A DNA stretch of 64,000 bases, taken from positions 499,302,109 through 499,366,108 of the forward strand of contig NC_064614.1 of the NCBI RefSeq assembly GCF_023898315.1. The letters are read 5' to 3'. Origin of the DNA: Schistocerca nitens (lineage: Eukaryota; Arthropoda; Insecta; Orthoptera; Acrididae). The notes beneath the pieces were generated by a model, which searched no databases, was not told where the DNA came from, and saw nothing but the letters and a program-made list of their open reading frames with translations. The first letter of the stretch is position 1. Each line of letters starts with the position of its first letter. Below are positions 20,083 to 30,409 of the stretch, piece by piece. Made by a program: the position numbers and the translations under genes.

Positions 20083-21490
20083 CACTGCTGGCCACCGTAA
20101 ATGCAACACCCTGAAGGAAGCATCCGAATCAAGTGAAATTTACACCATGGGTTTGCAGCAATGAGATATGCAACTGATTAGAATTTCAGCGCAGATGCAC
20201 ATCACGCGCGCCTGTGGCGCCACCTCATAGCGCCATTTAAGGCTTGGCGATTTCGACGAGTGTACGTTCGGCACGTGTGTTTACCTTGTGGTTGTTTCAC
20301 AAGACGATCAGTTATGCCTCGTAGACAACAGCGAACATCTTTTGATCAAGTATCCGAGTTCGACAGAGGAAGGATAGTGGCTTACCGAGATTTTGGATTA
20401 TCATACAGAGAAATCGCTAGTCGTGTTGGACGAAACCAAACAACTGTAATGCGGATATGTAACCGTTGGATGCAGGAGGGTACGACGGACCGACGTGGTC
20501 GATCGCATTCACCTCGGTGCACCACTGCACGTGCTGATAGGCAAATTGTGCGCATGGCAGTGACGGATCGCTCAGTGACATCCCGAACCATAGCGCAGCA
20601 CATTGCGTCTGTAACGCATCATCCAGTGTCTGCGCGTACCATTCGACGCCGTTTACAGCAGAGTGATCTGTCCGCAAGACGTCCATTGCTTCGTCTACCA
20701 TTGACGCAGAACCACAGACGTCTCCGTCGCCAATGGTGTGATGACAGACGGACGTGGACGGCAGAATGGAATGACGTTGTCTTTACTGACGAGGCACGCT
20801 TCTGTCTGCAGCACCACGATGGTCGGATTCGAGTGTGGAGACACCGTGGAGAGAGGATGCTGGACAGCTGCATTATGCACCGCCACACTGGTCTTGCACC
20901 GGGTATTATGGTATGGGGCGGTATTGGATATTACTCTCGCACGCCTCTAGTACGCATTGCCGGTACTTTAAATAGCCGGCGCTACATATCCGAGGTGCTG
21001 GAGCCAGTTGTCCTTCCTTACCTTCAGGGCTCGGCCACAGCCATATTTCAACAGGATAATGCGCGACCACACGTGGCACGCATTGTCCAAAGGTTCTTCG
21101 TCAATAACCAGATTGAATTGCTTCCCTGGCCGGCTCGCTCTCCGGATCTTTCGCCGATAGAAAACATGTGGTCCATGGTTGCTCAACGAGTGATCCAGAT
21201 TACATCCCCAGCTGCCACACCATATGATCTTTGGCAACGTGTGCAAGCTGCTTGGGCTGCTGTACCCCAGGAACACATCCAACGTCTCTTTGACTCAATG
21301 CCGAGACGTGTGGCAGCGGTGATCTCCAACAATGGCGGCTACTCTGGCTACTGATTCTGGCAGGAACCACATGTCACAGACGTCTGTAAACGTAATCATT
21401 TGATACTTGGTCAACATGTTATCTACAAAATAAATTTTGTTGTGCTACCTCTTGTCTTTCTTGGTGTTGCATCTACGGTGGCCAGCAGTG
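20083..21490 (+). mobile_element. Tc1-C element, 1408 bp, complete
   Basis: The terminal repeats CACTGCTGGCCACCGTAAAT (left) and CACTGCTGGCCACCGTAGAT (right, other strand) match over 28 bp with one difference. TA flanks at 20081-20082 and 21491-21492. It carries one full transposase ORF and is inserted in a mariner coding region. All visible parts of an autonomous element are present. Confidence 0.97.
20314..21354 (+). CDS. Tc1-like transposase, intact ORF (element C)
   Basis: A 346-residue DDE transposase that would bind the element's terminal repeats and move it by cut-and-paste into TA sites. The frame is open further upstream (another possible start at 20260), but ATG 20314 (MPRRQQRTSF) is chosen because the B and A proteins begin the same way. 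In order: paired helix-turn-helix region (EFDRGRIVAYRDFGLSYREI and VGRNQTTVMRICNRW, residues ~14-60), basic linker, first Asp in FTDEARF, second Asp in FQQDNARPH, Glu in LSPIENMW with 34 residues between the last two (DD34E), and a C-terminus NNGGYSGY. No stop or frameshift was seen. Being inside an intact 1408-bp element, it is the best candidate in the window for an active gene; activity itself is not shown. Confidence 0.96.
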   Translation: MPRRQQRTSFDQVSEFDRGRIVAYRDFGLSYREIASRVGRNQTTVMRICNRWMQEGTTDRRGRSHSPRCTTARADRQIVRMAVTDRSVTSRTIAQHIASVTHHPVSARTIRRRLQQSDLSARRPLLRLPLTQNHRRLRRQWCDDRRTWTAEWNDVVFTDEARFCLQHHDGRIRVWRHRGERMLDSCIMHRHTGLAPGIMVWGGIGYYSRTPLVRIAGTLNSRRYISEVLEPVVLPYLQGSATAIFQQDNARPHVARIVQRFFVNNQIELLPWPARSPDLSPIENMWSMVAQRVIQITSPAATPYDLWQRVQAAWAAVPQEHIQRLFDSMPRRVAAVISNNGGYSGY

Positions 21491-21534
21491 TATGTGCCCG
21501 CTGGGTTCCTCGCCGCCTAATAGAAGACCGTAAA

Positions 21535-22300
21535 TGGCTTCCGTCCTTGAGACAGAAAGTATTCAATCCACAAAAGCGTGTAATCAGAATAATAGCTGGA
21601 GCCCACCCAAGATCACTTTGCAGACATTTATTTAAGGAACTCGGGATATTCACAGTACCTTCGCAATACATGTTCAAAAGGGTTCAAATGGCTCTGAGCA
21701 CTATGGGACTCAACTTCTGAGGTCATTAGTCCCCTAGAACTTAGAACTAGTTAAACCTAACTAACCTAAGGACATTACACACATCCATGCCCGAGGCAGG
21801 ATTCGAACCTGCGACCGTAGCGGTCTCGCGGTTCCAGACTGCAGCGCCTAGAACCGCACGGCCACTTCGGCCGGCGCAATACATGTATTCACATATGAAA
21901 TGTGTTATTAATAATCCATCCCAGTTCAAAAATAACAGCTAAGTGCACAGCTACAACACTAGAAGAAAGGATGATCTTCGCTATTCCTTATTAAATGTCA
22001 CTTTGGCACAGAAAGAGGTGAATTATGCTGCCACAAAAATCTTTGGTCATTTGCCAAATAGCATAAAAGTCTGACAGGTAGCCAACCAACGTTTAAAAAC
22101 AAATTAAAAGAATTTCTGAATGACAACTCCTTCTACTCGATGGGTTAATTTTTATATATGAAGTACTAACCGTAAAAAAATTAATTAATTATTTTTTGTG
22201 AAGAAAGCTTAAGTTAAAGTGACACGTTTCACATCATTACGAAATGTCGTATTCAAGATCTATGGAACAAGTATTAATGTATGTATGTATGTATGTCGAA
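21535..22300 (+). pseudogene. LINE-beta reverse transcriptase C-terminal end, split by SINE-1
   Basis: Before the SINE the translation is QKRVIRIIAGAHPRSLCRHL and GIFTVPSQYM. After it the frame continues SHMKCVINNP, HSYNTRRKDDLRYS, and, with a stop, FGHLPNSIKV. This is the C-terminal tail of a non-LTR reverse transcriptase different from LINE-alpha. The 3' end has GTAT repeats at about 22276-22296, a typical LINE terminus. It is strongly 5'-truncated and joins the mariner fragment directly. Confidence 0.8.
21674..21874 (-). mobile_element. SINE-1 inserted in LINE-beta, 12-bp TSD
   Basis: A minus-strand SINE-1 flanked by CGCAATACATGT at 21662-21673 and 21875-21886. The LINE frame SQYM is interrupted exactly at this site. 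Head and tail carry features of both subfamilies. Confidence 0.95.
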
Positions 22301-23043
22301 AAGCCATATAAAGAAATTATAACTGGGCGCTACCCCAGGTTATTAGTTTTAACTGAACACACTCTTCGTACCTACTTTAAAAAAGAGGAATAAACCACGA
22401 ATTCTGCAAACTTACATTATTGCACAACGTATACACACATATTAACACTAAACATAAGTGGCATCAGTACCATCTCTGTGACGGATCGACAAATTTTCAA
22501 CTTGCCGCCTTACACCTATGAAAGGAAGAAATATAGAGGCAAATTCCTTAGTAGGGCCTGGTTCATCAGAGCAGCTGAGAATTAACGTGTTATGCGAAAC
22601 AAAAGCTGAAGCGTTTGGCAGACGACCGATGTCTGCGCCGGAGTATTCGTCGTGTGACGCGTCGCGACCCCGCCACCTCCTTTGTCCGGCGGCCACAAAG
22701 ACGCACGTGCAGACACTGCGACAGGGAGACGTGCCTGCAAACGTGCTTCACTTCTCATCTCTTGCACGCAGAATAGAGAAATCATCGCGTGAATGGGAGA
22801 GAGCATCCTCCTTTGCACTTGGAATCGAAAAATCCGAACTGCAATATCCCGCCGAAGTGAATGACAATGTCGGATTGTATTGAGTAATAAGACAAACGGG
22901 AGACCATGAAGCCCACTAGCACTATTCTGAACGTTCAGAGGGACTGTGACCTTTCTCTTCAGAGATCAGGAGAAAGGAAGGCGCCTCCCACGCCTTTTTT
23001 CGATCCCGGAGTCAACATTTTTTGTCACAAGTAGTCACTGCAT
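22301..23043. other. Unassigned sequence with a CpG-dense patch
   Basis: 22610-22740 is GC/CpG-rich. Opposing ORFs at 22518-22883 and 22582-22818 show no domain. No repeat family was recognised. Confidence 0.4.
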
Positions 23044-23053
23044 TTGCTCAAGT

Positions 23054-23248
23054 GGTTCAAATGGCTCTGAGCACTATAGGACTTAACTTCTGTGGTCATC
23101 AGTCCCCTAAAACTTAGAACTACTTAAACCTAACTAACCTAAGGACATCACACACATCCATGCCCGAGGCTGGATTCGAACCTGCGACCGTAGCGGTCGC
23201 GCGGTTCCAGACTGTAGAGCCTAGAACCGCTCGGCCACTCCGGCCGGC
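23054..23248 (-). mobile_element. SINE-1, minus strand, 10-bp TSD
   Basis: TTGCTCAAGT flanks at 23044-23053 and 23249-23258. Both pol III boxes are present in complement. Subfamily b head. Confidence 0.95.
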
Positions 23249-23485
23249 TTGCTCAAGTGTCATGAATACGTTGTTAATGTTTGACGTTTCACTAGTAAGG
23301 AAACGTTCCTGTTAATTAGTGATTACTATTCAGCAACACGGCTTTTTCTTAGAGAGAAATCGTAGTCGTAGACGATAAAGCTCGTACAATTCTGTTAATT
23401 TCGGAAAAATGATACCGAATACGAATAAGCACCGTCCCTGCTTACAAAACTAATGTGTACCACGGCCCCGAAAGTAATGCTTCGA

Positions 23486-23684
23486 GCCGACCGGTGTGGC
23501 CGAGCGGTTCTAGGCGCTTCAGTCTGGAACCGTGCGAACGCTACAGCCGCAGGTTCGAATCCTGCCTCGGGCATGGATGTGTGTGAGTCCTTAGGTTAGT
23601 TACGTTTAAGTAGTTCTACGTTCTAGGGGACTGATGACCTCAGATGTTAAGTCCCATAGCGCTCAGAGCAATTTCAACCATTAT
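23486..23684 (+). mobile_element. SINE-1, plus strand
   Basis: Full-length subfamily b copy with several substitutions. The B box GGTTCGAATCC is intact. I could not define a convincing TSD, so the copy is older. Confidence 0.92.
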
Positions 23685-23953
23685 AATTTCTGAGTTATTC
23701 AAGATCGCAATAGTTAGTGACTCACCTTGTACCCATCTGGAATTCTATTGCTATTGCAACTCTTACAACGTCATTCATGCTGTCAAATGCGCTTTTAAAT
23801 CGCCGAGCTGCTCTCTGCAGCTGTAGCATGCGGTCGAACACATCAGCGTGACGCTAGCTACGGAGCACTGTATGTGGAATATGCATACCTCACTACGCGC
23901 TTTGAATTCTTAACTTCACCTTCAAAGCGAGGCTTTATTTGTTGCACAACTAT

Positions 23954-24219
23954 TCTTTTCTTTCTTTTGCTACTGCCTTTATCCCGCATTGCGCAGGGTC
24001 GGCGGGGTTAAGTACGGATTTGGCATGGTTAATTTTAAGGGGCGACCGGATACCCTTCCTGCCGCCACCCCATACCCCCCAGGACGGAATGACTGTACCC
24101 CAGCTGTCTGCACCTAGTGTAAATCGTGAAATAGTGTGAATGTGTGTCAAATGTCTGCGAGTCGTGGAACTAAGACGGGACGTGGGGACCGCGTTAGCGC
24201 TCTCGGCTATCTTGGCGGG
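23954..24219 (-). mobile_element. SINE-4, minus strand, 18-bp TSD
   Basis: TATTTGTTGCACAACTAT is repeated exactly at 23936-23953 and 24220-24237. Read on the minus strand, the head contains TAGCCGAGAGCGCTAACGC, a good pol III A box; no clear B box follows. The left end is pyrimidine-rich, the complement of an A-rich tail. The family belongs to the tRNA-derived SINEs and this copy appears internally deleted just after the A box. Confidence 0.85.
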
Positions 24220-24403
24220 TATTTGTTGCACAACTATAACATTCATAAACACAGCACTAGAAAGAGAAATGAGTAATACTATCCTTCATTCAACGTCAGT
24301 GTCGCGCAGAGAGGAGTGAAGTATTGTGCCCAATCGCAGGTGGAGGAGTGGGGTGGTAGCTCGGTGTTTTGAGACAAAGCTGTCAGTGAAAGTGCGCTAA
24401 TGT

Positions 24404-24640
24404 ACGAGACACGTCCGGGGCGTTAAGTACCGTTTTGGAAGAAAACTCATAAAAACATTTCGTTTTACAAACCAAAATTTATTTACACGAGAAAGAGCAG
24501 TTATTAAACATTTTTCCTACATAGTTGCCGCCATTGTTCAGGCATTTGTCTTAGGAAGAAACTCTGCTTGTTGAGTTTCTTCCCAGAGGTGAAACCGTCA
24601 ATGCAATACGATACTGTGAAACACTGAGAATTTGTCGACG
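24404..24640 (-). pseudogene. mariner-N 3' end (transposase C-terminus)
   Basis: The left end CGAGACACGTCCGGGGCG followed by a run to a stop has mariner layout. On the minus strand the last codons read NGGNYVGKM, similar to the C-terminal NGxYVEK of mariner transposases. Catalytic blocks are absent. Confidence 0.55.
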
Positions 24641-24779
24641 TGCGGTTCGAAAAAAAAAAAAACAAAATAGCTTTTAATTTACTTACTTTCGGTTCGTTCG
24701 CATGCAGCCATGTCAGTAGTGGAAAGACGATACGACAGTGTTTCTGAGGCAACTTTCATATCGGTAATGGAAATATGAG

Positions 24780-24896
24780 TGTAGGGACAACGCCCAGTCC
24801 CTGAGCGGAGGAAAATCTCCCACCGACCAGGATTCGAACCCGGGCCCCTTCAGTTAGCGACCTGCGGCGCTGACCCCGCACCTACCACGGTGGACT
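24780..24896 (-). mobile_element. SINE-3-like fragment
   Basis: Minus-strand B box (complement of GGTTCGAATCC) at about 24831-24841 and the complement of CCGCTCAGGGACTGGGCGTT mark the tRNA-like head. The rest of the element is missing. Confidence 0.7.
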
Positions 24897-25127
24897 ACTG
24901 TGTTTCTTCACGACAACGCCCGTCGCCGTTCTGGGAGTGTCACGCAAAACCTCATTCAGCATTTCAGTTGGGAGCAGTTCGATCACCCACCGCACAGTCC
25001 CATTCTCGCACCTTCTGACTACCACTTGTTCTCGAAGCTGAAGCGTGATTTTGGAGGAAGGCGCTGTCACAGCGATGGCGACGCAAAAAACGATGTTGAG
25101 GAGTGGCTGGCAGCATCTTGGTGGAAT
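24897..25127 (+). pseudogene. mariner transposase C-terminal fragment
   Basis: The frame from 24900 reads FLHDNARRRSGSV (family HDNARPH, with Pro-His replaced), WEQFDHPPHSPILAPSDYHL (family SPDLAPSD; the Asp before Leu is now Ile) and DVEEWLAA. These are the second and third acidic blocks of a DD34D mariner transposase. The third catalytic Asp (PSDYHL) remains. The frame then passes directly into LINE-delta, creating a fused ORF. Confidence 0.85.
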
Positions 25128-25603
25128 GGACAGGCTGACAAAGCCGCGAAGGAGGCCATCAGGGAACACAGCATTACAGAATGCGCCATTCCCTTTTACG
25201 CAGCCATTTCGCTAGTGGGTCATAAATCCCTGCAGTTATGGTAGGAAGAGTGGGAGGCGGTGATGGACAATAATCTGCAGTTAGTGAAGGCAAGTGTCCG
25301 GGCATGGAGGTCGAGCCGGTCGCACCGGCGCGGTGAGGTGACCCTGACCCGCCTCCGCAATCGGCACTATCCCATCACGCATGGCTTTTTACTCCAGCGA
25401 GAGGACCCTCCTGTCCGCGATGCCTGTGACGTGCAAATCAGTGTACGCCACGTTTTAAAAGAGAGCATTTTATTTCATGACGAACGGGCAGAAGCAGATT
25501 GTGGGGGACCTGCCCTCTATTTTATCTGATGACGAGACGACTGTGATGAAGATTTTAAAATTTTGTGATATTTCTAGACTCTGACCCAAACGTTTAGGTT
25601 GTA
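25128..25603 (+). pseudogene. LINE-delta RNase H / C-terminal fragment
   Basis: The translation GQADKAAKEA is the end of an RNase H domain of I/R1-type LINEs. Then come GEVTLTRLRNRHYPITHGFL and PPVRDACDVQISVRHVL. The latter resembles the C-terminal Cys-His motif, with the last Cys of the usual LLEC replaced (KES). It is truncated at the 5' side where it joins the mariner fragment and interrupted at 25604 by Tc1-B2. Confidence 0.8.
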
Positions 25604-26867
25604 CACTACTGGCCATTAAAATTACTACACCACGAAGATGACGTGCTACAGACGCGAAATTTAACCGACAGGAAGAAGATTCTGTGATATGCATATGATT
25701 GCTTTTCAGAGCATTCACACAAGGTTGACGCCTGTGGCGACACTTACAACGTGCTGAAATGAGGAAACTTTCCAACCGATTTCTCGTACACAAATAGCAG
25801 TTGACTGGCGTTGCCTGGTGAAACGATGTTGTGATGCTTCGTGTAAGGAGGAGAAATGCGTACCATCTCGTTTCTGACTTTGATAAAGGTCGGATTGTAG
25901 CCTATCGCGATTGCGGTTTATCGTATCGCGACACTGCTGCTCGCGTTGGTCGAGATCCAATGACTCCTAGCACAATATGGAATCGGTGGGTTCAGGAGGG
26001 TAATACGGAACAATGTGCTGGATCACAACGGCCTCGTATCACTAGCAGTCGAGATGACAGGCATCTTATCCGCATGGCTGTAACGGACCGTGCAGCCACG
26101 TCTCGATTCCTGAGTCAACAGACAGGGACGTTTGCAAGACAACAACCATCTGCACGAACAGTTCGACGACGTTTGCACCAGCATGGACTATCAGCTCGGA
26201 GACCATGGCTGCGGTTACCCTTGACGTTGCATCACAGACAGTAACTCCTGCGTTGGTGGCAAAACGTCATTTTTTCGGATGAATCCAGATTCTGTTTACA
26301 GCATCATGTTGGTCGCATCCGTCTTTGGCGACATCGCGGTGAACGCACATTGGAAGCGTTTGAACAGTGGACGTTACATTTCAGATGTTTTACGACCCGT
26401 GGCTCTACCCTTCATTGGATCCCTGCGAAACCCTGCAGGATAATGCACGATCGCATGTTGCAGGTCCTGTACGGGCCTTTCTGGATACAGAAAATGTTCG
26501 ACTGCTGCCCTGCCCAGCACACTCTCCAGATTTCTGACCAACTGAAAACGTCTGGTCAATGGTGGCCGAGCAACTGGCTCGTCACAATACGCCAGTCGCT
26601 ACTCTTGATGAACTGTGGTATCGTGTTGAAGCTGCATGGGCAGCTGTACCTGTGCACGCTATCCAAGCTCTGTTTGACTCAATGCCTAGGGGTATCGAGA
26701 CCGTTATTACTGCCAGAGGTGGTTGTTCTGGGTACTGATTTCTCAGGATCTATGCACCCAAATTGCGTGAAAATGTAATCACATGCCAGTTCTAGTATAA
26801 TATATTTGTCCAATCATTTTATCATCTGCATTTCTTCTTGGTGTAGCAATTTTAATGGCCAGTAGTG
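25604..26867 (+). mobile_element. Tc1-B2 element, internally deleted (1264 bp)
   Basis: Near-perfect terminal repeats CACTACTGGCCATTAAAATT on both sides, TA at 25602-25603 and 26868-26869. The transposase frame starts at ATG 25834 (MLRVRRRNAY) and reaches a TAA at about 26242. Compared with B1, stretches around 26250, 26360 and 26440 are missing, including the sequence before the second Asp. Intact ends with a dead gene mean it could only move with help from another copy. Confidence 0.93.
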
Positions 26868-26997
26868 TAGATTTTAGCGTGTTGCAGTCTAGCTCGTTCA
26901 CACCCTTTTCTTCCAGCAATCAGCCAACAGCAGTTATCTGCTGTCTTCTTTTAATTCTTTACACTGCTTTCTCCCTGTTGTGTTGGATTTGTCACTG

Positions 26998-26999
26998 TG

Positions 27000-27060
<61 letters not shown>
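26998..27060. repeat. (GT)n microsatellite
   Basis: A nearly pure GT run; the ORF of alternating Cys-Val across it is an artefact. Confidence 0.97.
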
Positions 27061-27062
<2 letters not shown>

Positions 27063-27247
27063 TATGTATGTTTAATTTTACGTTTTCATTGATAGTTCTC
27101 ATGTTTGTAATTTTATGAGATTCCTCCTCACTCGTCTCATTACGTTTTATTACGGGCGCTAAAAATCTCGCTGTCGCGCGCTCTCAAACTCTTATCATCA
27201 TCATCTATGAAGAGGATATAGAAAAGCTGCTTTTCCCCTATCAAAAC

Positions 27248-27652
27248 GTTCAAACTTGTGTGAATTCCTAAGGGACCAAACTGCTGAGGTTAAGCCGGCC
27301 GAAGTGGCCGTGCGGTTAAAGGCGCTGCAGTCTGGAACCGCAAGACCGCTACGGTCGCAGGTTCGAATCCTGCCTCGGGCATGGATGTTTGTGATGTCCT
27401 TAGGTTAGTTAGGTTTAACTAGTTCTAAGTTCTAGGGGACTAATGACCTCAGCAGTTGAGTCCCATAGTGCTCAGAGCTATTTGAACCATTTTTTGCTGA
27501 GGTTATCGGTCGCGAGACTTACACACTACTTAAACTAACTTCTGCTAAGAACAACACACACAACCATGCCCGAAGGAGGACTCGAACCTCCGGCGGGAGG
27601 GGCCGCGCAATCCGTGACATGGCGCCTCAAACCAGGCGACGACTCCGCGCGG
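27248..27652 (-). mobile_element. SINE-2, minus strand, split by SINE-1
   Basis: This second tRNA-derived family has, on the minus strand, a B box in GGTTCGAGTCC context (27570-27590 region) and the head complement ending CCGCGCGGC. Copies also lie at 28408 and 30205. The outer ends have similar but imperfect flanks (TTTCCCC-TATCA and TTTCCCGCTATCA), a likely TSD. Confidence 0.9.
27294..27494 (+). mobile_element. SINE-1 inserted in SINE-2, 11-bp TSD
   Basis: TGCTGAGGTTA, part of SINE-2, is duplicated at 27282-27292 and 27495-27505. The head variant GTTAAAGGCGCTGCAG and tail variant AGCAGTTGAGTCCC place it in subfamily a. Confidence 0.95.
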
Positions 27653-28390
27653 CTTTCCCGCTATCACAAATGTCTGAACACTAGTGGCAACTACGCAGAA
27701 AAGTAGTTTAAGAAATGCTATTTCTTCTAAAAATAAATTTTGGTTTGGTGAATATTTTTGCGAGGTTTTTTTTTTTCCAAAACGGCACTTGCCTTCCGGA
27801 CATGCCTCGGAATGTGATTCCGGCGCTCAGAAGCTGCTCATTCGTTGAGCGGAAGCTGCCCAGTGGGTCCCGTTGAGCTCGCGTGCGGCTCGCCTGCCAG
27901 TAGCCGGTAGCCAGCACGCGCCACCGGCCGCTAGCTCGCCCGCTTATCACCGCCACTTGCTCTTAGCGGCTGACAGCGCCACGCACTGCCGATTCTCCCG
28001 CTACGCTAAAAGCGTCCCACACATCCGCCTCGCAGGTGGCCACTTCCGTACATCCTACAACCTACTAAAAAGTCCAGTTTTAATCTCCTTACTTATTTTT
28101 TTAACATAGTTCGCGTATTCGCAGTTTCTAGGAACGTTGATAAATAAACCAGAGTTACCGTACATAATAACTCAGAATAATGTACTGATCCACATGGCTT
28201 CCTTTCCCTTACCAGCGTCCCGGCAGTGTCACTAAAAGCCAAACCGATTAATGTGTTATAGCGAGAAATGTCATGGACAGCGATGTGCACATATCCAGAT
28301 GGTGTTAATATAGTACCGTCCACACAAGGTATACAAGGACGGTGCGTTGGCAGAGCTGCCATTTGTATTCAGGTGATTCATATGAAAAGG
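27653..28390. other. Unassigned sequence with a GC-rich patch
   Basis: 27840-28030 is GC-rich with CTAGC/GCCACC words; no domain in any frame. The remainder shows nothing recognisable. Confidence 0.4.
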
Positions 28391-28407
28391 TTTCCGACAT
28401 GGTTATG

Positions 28408-28599
28408 TTCAAATGTGTATGAATTCCTAAGGGACCAAACTGCTGAGGTCATTGGTCCCTAGACTTACACACTACTTAAATTAATTTATGCTAAGAACAA
28501 CACACACACCCATGCCTGAGGGAGGATTCGAACCTCCGGCAGGAGGGGCCGCGCAATGCGTGACATGGCGCTTCTAACCGCGCGGCCACTCCGCGCGGC
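28408..28599 (-). mobile_element. SINE-2, minus strand, 12-bp TSD
   Basis: GACATGGTTATG occurs at 28396-28407 and 28600-28611. The B box complement is near 28527-28537. It interrupts the 5' part of the Tc1-D relic. Confidence 0.93.
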
Positions 28600-28611
28600 G
28601 ACATGGTTATG

Positions 28612-29620
28612 GCTGCACGACAGGAATTGATGGACTTTGAACGCGAGGACATTCCATTTCGAAAATCATCAGAGAATTCAATATTCCGAGATCCACAGTA
28701 TGAAGAGTATGCCGAGAATATCACATTTGACGAAGTGGCGGACGGCCTTCACTTAACGATCGAGAGTAGCGGCGTTTGCGTAAAGTTGTCAGTGCTAACT
28801 GACAAGCAACACTGCGTGAAATAACCACAGAAATCAATGAGGGGTGTACGACGAACGTATCCGTTAGGACACTGAGAAGAAATTTGGCGCCGGCCGGAGT
28901 GGCCGAGCGGTTCTAGGCGCTGTAGTCTGGAACCGCGCGACCGCTACGGTCGCAGGTTCGAATCCTGCCTCGGGCATGGATGTGTGTCATATCCTTAGGT
29001 TAGTTAGGCTTAACTAGTTCTAAGTTCTAGGGGACTGATGACCATAACTGTTAAGTCCCATAGTGCTCAGAGCCATTTGAACCATTATGAACGCAATTTA
29101 ACGTTAATGGGCTATGGCAGCAGACGACAGACGTGGGCGCCATTGCTAACAGGACGACATCGCCTGCAGCGCCTTTACTGGGCTCGTAAACATATCGGTT
29201 GCACCCTAGATGATTGAAAAACCGTGGATTGGTCAGATGACGCCCGATTTCAGTTGGTACGAGCTCATGACAGGTTTAGAATGTAACGCAGACCTCACGA
29301 AGCCATGGAGCCAAGTTGTCAAGAAGGCACTGTGCAAGCTGGTGGTGGCTCCATACTGGTGTTGTCTGGAATGGACTGGGTCCTCCGGTCCAACTGAAAC
29401 GATCATTGACTGGAAATGGTTGTGTTCGGCTACTGAGACACCATCTGCAGCCGTTCATGAGCTCGATGTTCTCAAAAATGCCATCGGGTTATAATTGTTC
29501 ACGATTGGTTTGAACATTCTAGACAGTTCGAACGAATGATTTAGCCATCCGGGTCGCCCAGTATGAATCCCATTGAACATTTGTGGCTCGTAATCGAGGG
29601 GTCAGTCGTACACATAATCC
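28612..29620 (+). pseudogene. Tc1-D transposase relic, split by SINE-1
   Basis: Across several frames one can read the helix-turn-helix region (EFNIPRSTV, near 28680), VVSANRQATLREITTEINEG and SVRTLRRNL before the SINE. After it come YWARKHIG, VDWSDDARFQL (first Asp), GTVQAGGGSI and, near 29560, GSPSMNPIEHLW with the Glu. The order matches a Tc1-family transposase different from A, B and C. Many stops and shifts show an old copy. Confidence 0.82.
28889..29087 (+). mobile_element. SINE-1 inserted in Tc1-D
   Basis: Full-length subfamily b copy, A and B boxes intact. The flanks AAATTTGGC and GCAATTTAAC may be a decayed duplication. It separates LRRNL from the following transposase segment. Confidence 0.93.
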
Positions 29621-30130
29621 TGCATCAATAATACTTTCGTAATTATGGATGGCTGTAGGGCCTGCAGGGTTCAGTATTTCTGTAGGGGACTTCCAATGAT
29701 TTGTTGAGTTCGTGCCACGTCGAGTTACTGCACTATGTCGGACAAAAGCAGGTCTGACATGATATTAGGAGGTGTCCCTAGACCCGATCTTATCGTGCCA
29801 TGCTCGACCTACAGTTGACTATTTCAGTTACGGTGCATGTAGTATTGCCAGTTTTCAGCATTACAGCACGCATAAACGCAGCCTGGGTGAATTGCAAAAA
29901 GCCCAAGATCGCTACAAACCCAGTCGTCGGACAAGCTCAGCAAAGCTAATGATTGTAACTGTCGCATGACGGCCTCTAAGTGACTGAGAAAAGACCACGG
30001 CTACACCAAACAAAATAAAATATTTAATGTTACTGGCACCCAAGGATCTTAGATGAACATCACCACAAGCATGAATCATTAATGACAAATTCTTTAAAAA
30101 TGGCTCATAACTAATAATTTCAAACTTACT
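29621..30130. other. Unassigned sequence (possible Tc1-D 3' region)
   Basis: Decayed remains of the Tc1-D C-terminus may continue to about 29790. Beyond that nothing is recognised. Confidence 0.35.
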
Positions 30131-30204
30131 GGAATATTAAAATTCTGTGCCAGACCGGAACTCGAACTGGAACCTTTGCCTTTCGCGGGCACGTGCTGTC
30201 TGTT
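30131..30204 (-). mobile_element. Fragment of another tRNA-derived SINE
   Basis: AATTCTGTGCCAGACCGG, then a B-box complement and TTTGCCTTTCGCGGGCA form the tRNA-like part of a further SINE on the minus strand. It is interrupted by SINE-2 at 30205 and not clearly resumed. Confidence 0.55.
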
Positions 30205-30399
30205 CAAACGTTCAAATGTGTGTGAAATCTGATGGGACTTAACTGCTAAGGTCATCAGTCTCTAAGTTTACACACTACTTAACGTAAATTATCCTAAGTA
30301 CAAACACACACACCCATGTCCGAGGGAGGACTCGAACCTCCGCCGGGACCAGCCGCACAGTCCGTGACTGCAGCGCCTAAGACCGCTCGGCTAATCCCG
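30205..30399 (-). mobile_element. SINE-2, minus strand, 10-bp TSD
   Basis: GCTGTCTGTT flanks at 30195-30204 and 30400-30409. B box complement at about 30330-30340. Confidence 0.93.
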
Positions 30400-30409
30400 G
30401 CTGTCTGTT

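Larger units (their letters stand above)
19560..21535 (+). pseudogene. mariner-M N-terminal part, split by Tc1-C
   Basis: The left end CGAGAGGCATTGAACAAG matches the mariner-M terminal repeat. The frame then gives the transposase N-terminus: VENQSIADIHRRLQNV, STVSRWARDLSSSQQGRA, LIRGDRRITVKHLAAQ, LLHQLGYSK. Tc1-C sits at 20083-21490 at a TA, after which mariner resumes as VCARWVPRRLIEDRK. The catalytic domain is missing because sequence changes to LINE-beta near 21535. Confidence 0.85.
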
